Positions 44,554-49,792 of a DNA stretch of 49,792 nucleotides are shown here, piece after piece. The position numbers and the translations under genes were made by a program. The first letter of the stretch is position 1; each line of letters opens with the position of its first letter. The stretch spans positions 1 to 49,792 of the forward strand of contig OMOD01000128.1 of assembly GCA_900290255.1 (NCBI GenBank), in the 5' to 3' direction. Source of the stretch: Candidatus Sulfotelmatobacter kueseliae (GTDB lineage: Bacteria > Acidobacteriota > Terriglobia > Terriglobales > Acidobacteriaceae). The notes under the pieces were generated by a model. The model was not told where the DNA came from. It ran no database searches and saw nothing but the letters and a program-made list of their open reading frames with translations.

Positions 44554-46755
44554 CTATTCTTTCACCCCGACCTGCCAGAACAAAAACGAATAAATATCCG
44601 TGTACTCCTCGATCTGCTTGGTCACCGGTTTGCCGGCACCGTGGCCGGCCTTGGTCTCGACTCTCAATAAGATCGGGCGGGTGCGGCTGGCGCCATTTTT
44701 CGCTTCGGCTTGCATCCGGGCCGCCATTTTTCGCGCGTGCATGGGGTCGACGCGCGTGTCGGTATCGGCGGTCATGAATAAGATCGCGGGATACTCCGTG
44801 CTCGCCTTCACGTGGTGATAGGGCGAGTAGGCGTAGAGCCATTTGAACTGGTTGACATTTTCCGCGCTGCCGTATTCGGCGATCCAGAGGCGGGCGATCT
44901 GGAAGTTCTGGTAGTTCAGCATATCGAGCAACGGCACCCGGCAGACGACGGCGCGGAACAGGTCGGGGCGCTGGGTGATCATGGCCCCCATGAGCAGGCC
45001 ACCGTTCGATCCGCCCTGGATGGCGAGGTGATTACGGTCGGTGTATTTCTCAGAGATAAGGTGCTCGGCGGCGGCGATCATGTCGTCGAAGACGTTCTGC
45101 TTCTTGTCGAGCATGCCGGCGCGGTGCCAATCTTCGCCGAATTCGGCACCGCCGCGCAGGTTGGCCACGGCGTAGATGCCGCCGTGCTCCAGCCAAAGAT
45201 AGGCGGCGCGGTTGAAAGCCGGCGTCAGGCTGATGTTGAAGCCGCCGTAGCCGGTGACCAGCGCGGGATTGTGGCCGTTCTTCTGCAATCCTTTCTTGCC
45301 AACGATAAACATGGGCACGCGCGTGCCGTCTTTCGATTGGAACCACTCCTGCCGGACCTCGTAAGCCGAAGGATCGATGGAGGGCGCGGCGACCTTGGTC
45401 CAGAGCGAAGTGGAGTTGTCTTTCAGATCGTAACGGTAGATGGACGGCGCAAAGGTGAAGGACTGGAAGCCGTAAAAGAATTCGTCGCGATCCCAGCGGC
45501 CGCCCGAGTCGAAGACCGTGCCGAGAGCAGGAAGACTGAGGTCGGCGAGCTTTTTGCCGCCGAGATCGAAAATCTTGAGCTGTGACGTGGCGTTCTGCTC
45601 GTATTGTGCGAAGAGCTTGCCGCCGAAGACGGAGGTGCCCAGCAGAATGGCATCGGTCTGCGGAATGATTTCCTTCCAGTGGTCGCGCTCATAGTCGCCG
45701 GCATCGGTGACGAAGGCGCGATAACGCGGGGCATCTTCGTTGGTCGTGATGTAGAGTTTGCCCTCGTAGACTTCGCCGCTGTAGAGGAAGTTCTTGCCCG
45801 TAGTGACGCGGGTGGGCGGAGTGCCGGCTTTCAGGTTCATCAGAAACAACTCGATCTTCGTGTAGCCCTGCTCGACAGTGATCAGCAGCCAGCGGCCGTC
45901 GTTCGAAAGACTCACGTTGGGCCAGTCTTCGGGATCGCGGCCCTCGCCGAAGATGGGATCGTCGCCGTCGGGATCGGTTCCCAGTTCGTGATAAAAGACA
46001 TGGCGGTTGTACACTTCCTGGCCTTCGGGAACATCGCTTTTTTTCGGATAGCGGGTGTAATAAAAGCCGCGATTGTCGTGCTCCCAGGCGATGGATGCGG
46101 CGCGGGTACGATCGATGGTGTCGGGGAGTACGGTGCCGGTCTTGGTCTCGATGATGTGCAGCGTGCTCATCTCCGAACCGCCCGGCGACGTGCCGTAAGC
46201 GACGTACTTGCCGTTATCGCTGGGCTGCCACCAGTCGAGCGCGACGGTGCCGTCGGCGTTGAGCTGGTTGGGGTCGACCAGAACGCGGTCGGGCCCCGGC
46301 TCTTTCCCGGAAATGCCGCCATCGCGCACATAGAGGACGGGCTGGTTCTCGATGCCTTCGCGCTTGGTGTAGAAGTAATGCCTGCCCGCCATCTGGGGCG
46401 GAGTCACGTCGCCGATGGAGAGCAGCTCCGTGAGACGCTTGTGGATGGCATCGCGGCCGGGCAGCGGATCAAGCAGCGCACGGGTGTACACCGTTTCTTC
46501 TTCCACCCACTTCTGGGTTGCGGGACTCTGGCCGTCCTCGAGCCAGCGGTAGTTATCCACGATGGTTGTGCCGTGAAACATTTCGGCGACTGGCTTAACG
46601 GCAGCCTGCGGAGGCGCGGTGGGAGTCGCAGAAGATGTTTTGGCAGGCAGTGCAGAAGACGACGCCTGGGATTGGGAATCGTCGGCCGTGAAGGCAGCCG
46701 CGGCGAACAGAAAGAGCGAAGAAAGCATCCAGGACAAACGCAGACCGGCGAACAT
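44554..46755 (-). CDS. Secreted prolyl oligopeptidase (S9A)
   Basis: This is a serine peptidase of 733 residues with an N-terminal signal segment (GLRLSWMLSSLFLFAAAAF) and a Ser/Ala/Pro-rich linker. The propeller (about 80-470) begins FHGTTIVDNYRWLEDGQSP, a POP hallmark. The alpha/beta-hydrolase domain has the nucleophile in IQGGSNGGLLMGA, the acid in MTADTDTRVDPMHARK and the His in KAGHGAGKP. It cleaves short peptides after proline, probably in the periplasm. ATG 46755 is chosen because GAGG lies five bases ahead; ATG 46758 and 46785 are alternatives, and the longer frame to 46896 has no family sequence. Confidence 0.93.
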   Translation of the reverse strand: MFAGLRLSWMLSSLFLFAAAAFTADDSQSQASSSALPAKTSSATPTAPPQAAVKPVAEMFHGTTIVDNYRWLEDGQSPATQKWVEEETVYTRALLDPLPGRDAIHKRLTELLSIGDVTPPQMAGRHYFYTKREGIENQPVLYVRDGGISGKEPGPDRVLVDPNQLNADGTVALDWWQPSDNGKYVAYGTSPGGSEMSTLHIIETKTGTVLPDTIDRTRAASIAWEHDNRGFYYTRYPKKSDVPEGQEVYNRHVFYHELGTDPDGDDPIFGEGRDPEDWPNVSLSNDGRWLLITVEQGYTKIELFLMNLKAGTPPTRVTTGKNFLYSGEVYEGKLYITTNEDAPRYRAFVTDAGDYERDHWKEIIPQTDAILLGTSVFGGKLFAQYEQNATSQLKIFDLGGKKLADLSLPALGTVFDSGGRWDRDEFFYGFQSFTFAPSIYRYDLKDNSTSLWTKVAAPSIDPSAYEVRQEWFQSKDGTRVPMFIVGKKGLQKNGHNPALVTGYGGFNISLTPAFNRAAYLWLEHGGIYAVANLRGGAEFGEDWHRAGMLDKKQNVFDDMIAAAEHLISEKYTDRNHLAIQGGSNGGLLMGAMITQRPDLFRAVVCRVPLLDMLNYQNFQIARLWIAEYGSAENVNQFKWLYAYSPYHHVKASTEYPAILFMTADTDTRVDPMHARKMAARMQAEAKNGASRTRPILLRVETKAGHGAGKPVTKQIEEYTDIYSFLFWQVGVKE

Positions 46756-46970
46756 CATCACCTCGCAAAAAAGAAATCGATGCATGGCGAGCGGATTCGA
46801 CAGTGAAAGATAGCGTAGCAGAAACCGGGCAGGCGATTCCCGAGGGGCTGGCCTTCCGACGACGGGCTTGAAGGCCGAGAGTCCAGGCTGATTCACTTCA
46901 GCTTTTGCGCCCAGTCTTCGGTGCTGATCGAAGTCGAACGAGAGCAGCGCCCTGTTTTCCGTTCAGAATG

Positions 46971-47000
46971 ATGGTTGACACTCGGTAGAGTGTCAACCAT
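46971..47000. promoter_or_regulatory. 13-bp perfect inverted repeat, candidate operator
   Basis: ATGGTTGACACTC and GAGTGTCAACCAT flank GGTA. Each arm includes a consensus -35 (TTGACA) facing outward, so the palindrome could be an operator overlapping divergent promoters. Matching -10 elements are weak (CATGTA at 46998-47003 on the plus strand). No T-run follows on either side, so it is not a terminator. Confidence 0.5.
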
Positions 47001-47098
47001 GTACTGGACGAGTAGGTACTGTCCTAATCTATTCGATCCCATAATTCCAAAGACGAATTAAGCCACTACCGACGAGTACGCCCGGCGAGTACGCCCTG

Positions 47099-47128
47099 TT
47101 TTCACCATCCCGCCGGAGATGCTATGAT
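47099..47128 (+). promoter_or_regulatory. Candidate promoter of tRNA-Asn
   Basis: TTTTCA (47099-47104) and TATGAT (47123-47128) are 18 bases apart and lie about 46 bases ahead of the tRNA. Confidence 0.4.
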
Positions 47129-47174
47129 CAATCGGATAGCCGAAGGCTGGGTCTTCAGCACTCGGCCCATACAC

Positions 47175-47249
<75 letters not shown>

Positions 47250-47285
47250 TTCTTTTGCCCGCATAAAACCTGAGTAACCTTGACT

Positions 47286-47332
47286 TCCTGTCCGAATTGT
47301 CCCTACGATTGTCCTAATCTCCTCGGACAGGA
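47286..47332 (+). promoter_or_regulatory. Inverted repeat covering the integrase ribosome-binding site
   Basis: TCCTGTCCGA (47286-47295) and TCGGACAGGA (47323-47332) are a perfect 10-bp inverted repeat. The right arm includes most of the AGGAG ribosome-binding site of the integrase, so an RNA hairpin could hide it. The 27-base loop contains two more TGTCC motifs. Confidence 0.5.
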
Positions 47333-47337
47333 GAACC

Positions 47338-48459
47338 ATGACATTCACAATTTTTCGGCGTCACAACAGGGAAACCTGCGACAGCAGGAACCGCTACGAC
47401 CCGCGATGCGGGTGCCCGTTGCATGTGCAATTCGTGTGGAAAAACGGAGATGCAGTGTTCGAGGGCAAGAAGCTCACCTACCAGAACAAATGGTCTTTGG
47501 AGACCCGTAGCTGGTCAGAAGCGCAAGGCAAGGCGAAGGATTTGGAAAAGCGCCTAAAGGACTTCGCCGATGGCAAAGTGTCGCACAAGGGCATATCGGT
47601 CGAGGACGCCGTGAAGGAATGGTGGGCGTTGCGTGAGCAGAACAAACTGAACAACGTAAAAGCGAAGCTCATGGGGCAGAAGCTCATCGACTGGTGCGAG
47701 GCGAATGGCGTGCTCATGCTGGCGGCTCTCACTACCGGCCGGGTCATGAAATGGCGGCTCACACTCCCGTTCCGAACCGGGGACAGTTCCAGCCTGAAAG
47801 TCCACTGGTCTGTCATCAACGGGTTTTTCAACTGGTGTGAGGGGATGGGCTACGTAGACAAAAGCCCGGCACCCGACCCGAAACAGTTCCCGCAGTTCGC
47901 CATCACCTACGACAAGCCCGAAGTTGTCCCGCCGACCAAGAAGCAAATCGAAAAAGTCCTAGCCACGGCTACCGGACGAGTCAAGCTGCTTGCTCAACTG
48001 ATGCGTGAGACGGGGATGGCTCTGGTGGACGCTCAAAAGTTCGATCCAGCAAATCTGGAAGACGGCACGCTGATACGCAGCAACCGCACCAAGACCACAG
48101 AGCGATACCGTGTTCGCATCCCGTCGTCGTTGGCGAAACAGCTTGACGCTCTAGGTTCGCCCGCTTTCCCCGGTACGTATCGGGAATGGCGCGAACGACT
48201 CTACAAAGTCTTCCGTGAGGCTGGTGTGGAGATGACACCGCACGGCTTCCGTCACTTCCGCATCAGCGCGTGGTTGGCGCAAGGCGTGTCAGTGGCGGAC
48301 GTAAGCAAGTGGGTCGGCACGTCAGAGAAAGAAATCCGCAAGACATACGAGCACTGGATTAAGGAAGCGGAAGACCGTCTGGACGAAGTGCAAAAGCAAG
48401 CGTGGTTGGCGCAAGGGCTGGACGAGAACGGCAACCAGAGTAAACAAGAACTTCAGTAA
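47338..48459 (+). CDS. Tyrosine recombinase / integrase
   Basis: This is a site-specific recombinase of 373 residues, likely responsible for insertion at the tRNA-Asn. The N-terminal part carries Cys pairs (CDSRNRYDPRCGC) and an arm/core-binding SAM-like domain (ISVEDAVKEWWALREQNKL). The catalytic domain has Arg in LMRETGMAL, Lys near RTKTTERY, the HxxR box PHGFRHFRIS and the nucleophile Tyr in IRKTYEHW. The usual LGH box reads VGT, so the His/Trp position is replaced, as happens in some subfamilies. AGGAG lies close ahead of the ATG, inside an inverted repeat. It transcribes away from the tRNA. Confidence 0.9.
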   Translation: MTFTIFRRHNRETCDSRNRYDPRCGCPLHVQFVWKNGDAVFEGKKLTYQNKWSLETRSWSEAQGKAKDLEKRLKDFADGKVSHKGISVEDAVKEWWALREQNKLNNVKAKLMGQKLIDWCEANGVLMLAALTTGRVMKWRLTLPFRTGDSSSLKVHWSVINGFFNWCEGMGYVDKSPAPDPKQFPQFAITYDKPEVVPPTKKQIEKVLATATGRVKLLAQLMRETGMALVDAQKFDPANLEDGTLIRSNRTKTTERYRVRIPSSLAKQLDALGSPAFPGTYREWRERLYKVFREAGVEMTPHGFRHFRISAWLAQGVSVADVSKWVGTSEKEIRKTYEHWIKEAEDRLDEVQKQAWLAQGLDENGNQSKQELQ

Positions 48460-48776
48460 CTTCGATTCTGACCATCCTCTACCGAGATTTCCGATAGGAA
48501 ACGGTAGGGAAATCCTTGAGAGAAAACCGTCACCGATACGTACTCCAAACTCCACCAAGATTGTCCTCAGGAAGTTTTCCGGCGATCTGTGGCGATTTCG
48601 GCAGGTGTTTTACTAGGATAGATTCATCCTAAAGGGCACGCCAGCGACGATCCTGCGTGAAGGCAAAACTCGACTACCTGTTTCCTAGTAGGCGACGATT
48701 CTGAGGGCATTTGACCAACGAATCTGACTGGAACTGACGGGGAACGGCTTCTTGTTCCCGCTGGCGGGAGATGAAA
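48460..48776. other. 317-base stretch after the integrase
   Basis: No gene is supported. A GATTGTCCT motif near 48558 repeats one found ahead of the integrase, which fits an arm-type recombinase site. Otherwise I see nothing notable. Confidence 0.4.
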
Positions 48777-49043
48777 ATGAACTCACGTAGTACAGCTATC
48801 TCGCAATCTGATGCAGAAACTCGACAGCGCCGAGAAGCGCGTGAGAAAAAGCCCGTCAGAGAATGGACAGCCGCCCAACGTCGCGAAGCTTTCCTTGAGC
48901 TACGCATTGCTGGGCGTCACAAAGCTGAGGCGGGCGTATTGGACGAATGGGAATTGTGTGAAACATGCCATGAAAACAGACGTGAGCGAGGCACGCGCTC
49001 GTGCCAAGCCTGCATCGAGGAGATGTGCCAATACGCAGATTGA
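48777..49043 (+). CDS. Small protein with two CxxC motifs
   Basis: This is a protein of 88 residues that I do not recognise. The first half is charged and helical (ETRQRREAREKKPVREWTAAQRREAFLELRI). The C-terminal part has CETC and CQAC spaced 14 residues apart (ELCETCHENRRERGTRSCQACIEEM), a likely zinc-binding ribbon. GGCGGGAG lies five bases ahead of the ATG at 48777; an ATG two codons earlier is also possible. A longer frame in a different register overlaps it but shows no such motif. This kind of small zinc protein is common on integrated elements. Confidence 0.55.
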   Translation: MNSRSTAISQSDAETRQRREAREKKPVREWTAAQRREAFLELRIAGRHKAEAGVLDEWELCETCHENRRERGTRSCQACIEEMCQYAD

Positions 49044-49156
49044 CGCTCGCATCTTTCATTCTGGCGTGGGCATTCGACTTGCCCGAATGGTTCGGCTCAT
49101 GCGGAAGATTGACAATGTGTACTTGGGCTGAGGAGTCATTTTCTGGAAGAGCAGGC

Positions 49157-49396
49157 TCAGCCGCTTACGACTGCCGATCCCCGCAGGAAACCCATATCAA
49201 TCTTCTGCCGTCCAGCCTTAATTGCTGCCTCAAAAGCGGAGTCCCGCGTCGGGAAGGTGTCGGGCAGGTAGAACTGCGTTTCTGTCACTCCACTCCCATC
49301 GTGTTCTTCGATGGAGAACTCCGCAGAGAAAACGTCCTTCAGCTCGGATAATCGTGCCTCGATGACATATCCCTTGTACCCCAGCCTGCTCTTCAT
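49157..49396 (-). CDS. Small hypothetical protein, alpha/beta
   Basis: This is a protein of 79 residues. The order YKGYVIEARLSEL, FSAEFSIEEHDGSGVTETQFYLPDTFPT, RDSAFEAAIKAGRQKIDMGF suggests three beta strands and a C-terminal helix, as in small unnamed proteins where a GY-I strand is followed by F-T-x-x-A-A-x-x-A. AGAGG lies nine bases ahead of the ATG. No function is known to me. It is on the opposite strand to the integrase. Confidence 0.6.
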   Translation of the reverse strand: MKSRLGYKGYVIEARLSELKDVFSAEFSIEEHDGSGVTETQFYLPDTFPTRDSAFEAAIKAGRQKIDMGFLRGSAVVSG

Positions 49397-49471
49397 GACT
49401 GCAACCTCTTCGGCTTCAATTATTGCACTTCGGGCTGGGGCGCTTCCGTGTGGAGGAATCAGGATTACGAG

Positions 49472-49792
49472 TCAGTTCACGCTCGCCCCGCCGCAGCACT
49501 TCTTGTATTTCTTCCCCGAGCCGCACGGACACGGGTCGTTCCGCCCGACCTTGGAAACATTGTGCCGTGGTTCACTCCGGTGAGCACTGGGACTGACCTG
49601 CCGATGCTCCCTGAAATACCGATATGCCTGCAACAACCCAGCCGCCATGTGCACGATCACATCTTCCCGCTGCTCAGGGCTGATGGGCTTGGGACGCATT
49701 TTCGGGTCTGTGTCGTGCTCGTAGTGGAACATGAATATGGGAACCATGCATCCGCCCTGCTCCTCGTCGTTGACAAGCTCAAGCCAGCCGTC
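49472..49792 (-). CDS. SEC-C motif protein, truncated by the window edge
   Basis: The frame stays open to the right end of the window, so the N terminus is missing; an internal ATG at 49747 exists, but upstream codons ([14 protein letters not shown]) read naturally. The C terminus ends with the complete SEC-C zinc motif: [21 protein letters not shown], three Cys in CPCGSG...KKCC form. The preceding part ([29 protein letters not shown]) is helical and resembles YecA/UPF0149-type proteins with SEC-C tails. The tail binds zinc and may contact ribosomes or SecB-like partners; the host function is unknown. Confidence 0.75.
   Translation of the reverse strand, partial: DGWLELVNDEEQGGCMVPIFMFHYEHDTDPKMRPKPISPEQREDVIVHMAAGLLQAYRYFREHRQVSPSAHRSEPRHNVSKVGRNDPCPCGSGKKYKKCCGGASVN

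Larger units (their letters stand above)
46756..47174. other. Region between the peptidase and tRNA-Asn
   Basis: No gene is supported. It contains a 13-bp perfect palindrome (46971-47000), a tandem CGAGTACGCCC repeat (about 47074-47097) and a probable tRNA promoter. Confidence 0.5.

Noticed and set aside
45604..46806. Long plus-strand frame opposite the prolyl oligopeptidase
   Set aside because: It is a shadow of a gene carrying the full S9 catalytic triad; no domain is seen in the shadow.
48811..49131. Alternative 106-residue frame overlapping the small CxxC protein
   Set aside because: It has no ribosome-binding site or motif, while the chosen frame has GGGAG at good spacing and paired CxxC motifs.

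Overview
The window looks like chromosomal DNA of a GC-rich Gram-negative soil bacterium, most likely an Acidobacteriota (Koribacter/Terriglobia-like). This is inferred from the gene content and from the many short palindromic repeats between genes; no rRNA or marker phylogeny was available. Almost everything is housekeeping or lineage-typical accessory DNA. An integrated element probably begins at the right edge, at a tRNA-Asn gene followed by a tyrosine recombinase.

Layout. 0.3-3.6 kb: a soluble PAS histidine kinase, an NtrC-type sigma-54 activator and a small degenerate receiver protein. 3.7-10.1 kb: a secreted Ntn-hydrolase-like protein, a family-4 glycosyltransferase, a CDGSH Fe-S protein, a Tat-exported FAD oxidoreductase and a zinc-ribbon/rhomboid/TPR membrane protease. 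10.3-13.1 kb: a MoxR-type AAA+ ATPase with atypical Walker motifs and its VWA partner. 13.3-19.2 kb: an SDR, a TPR protein, a hotdog thioesterase, cytochrome bd oxidase (cydAB) and an Mrp/ApbC Fe-S carrier. 19.4-26.1 kb: hrcA-grpE-dnaJ-rsmE and a single-chain UvrD-like helicase fused to a Cas4/AddB-type nuclease. 26.2-29.0 kb: a very small lysine-rich ORF with its own promoter and terminator on the minus strand, a thiolase and a secreted protein of unknown function. 29.0-33.1 kb: a membrane PAS kinase and a YifB/ComM ATPase. 33.2-35.2 kb: an ECF sigma operon with a candidate membrane anti-sigma factor and two secreted proteins. 35.3-36.8 kb: an acetyl-CoA hydrolase/transferase gene broken by one in-frame TAG. 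37.0-38.9 kb: an omega-like small protein and Rho behind a long structured leader. 39.0-46.8 kb: a membrane pyrophosphatase, a GH18 chitinase-like enzyme, an orphan Flp pilin and a prolyl oligopeptidase. 47.2 kb to the end: tRNA-Asn, integrase and small island genes, including a SEC-C protein cut by the window edge.

Functional links visible in the layout are the kinase/NtrC pair, MoxR/VWA, cydA/cydB, the heat-shock regulator and co-chaperones, the translationally coupled ECF operon, and the omega-like/Rho transcription genes. Several families of imperfect hairpin repeats lie between genes, and two of them sit inside apparent operons (moxR/VWA and cydA/cydB).

I found no CRISPR array, no complete transposon and no obvious multi-gene defence system. 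The most unusual items are the 13-residue MATKKKAKKKKKH reading frame with near-consensus expression signals, the TAG-interrupted CoA-transferase, the divergent AAA+ ATPase and the long leader ahead of the omega-like gene and rho.
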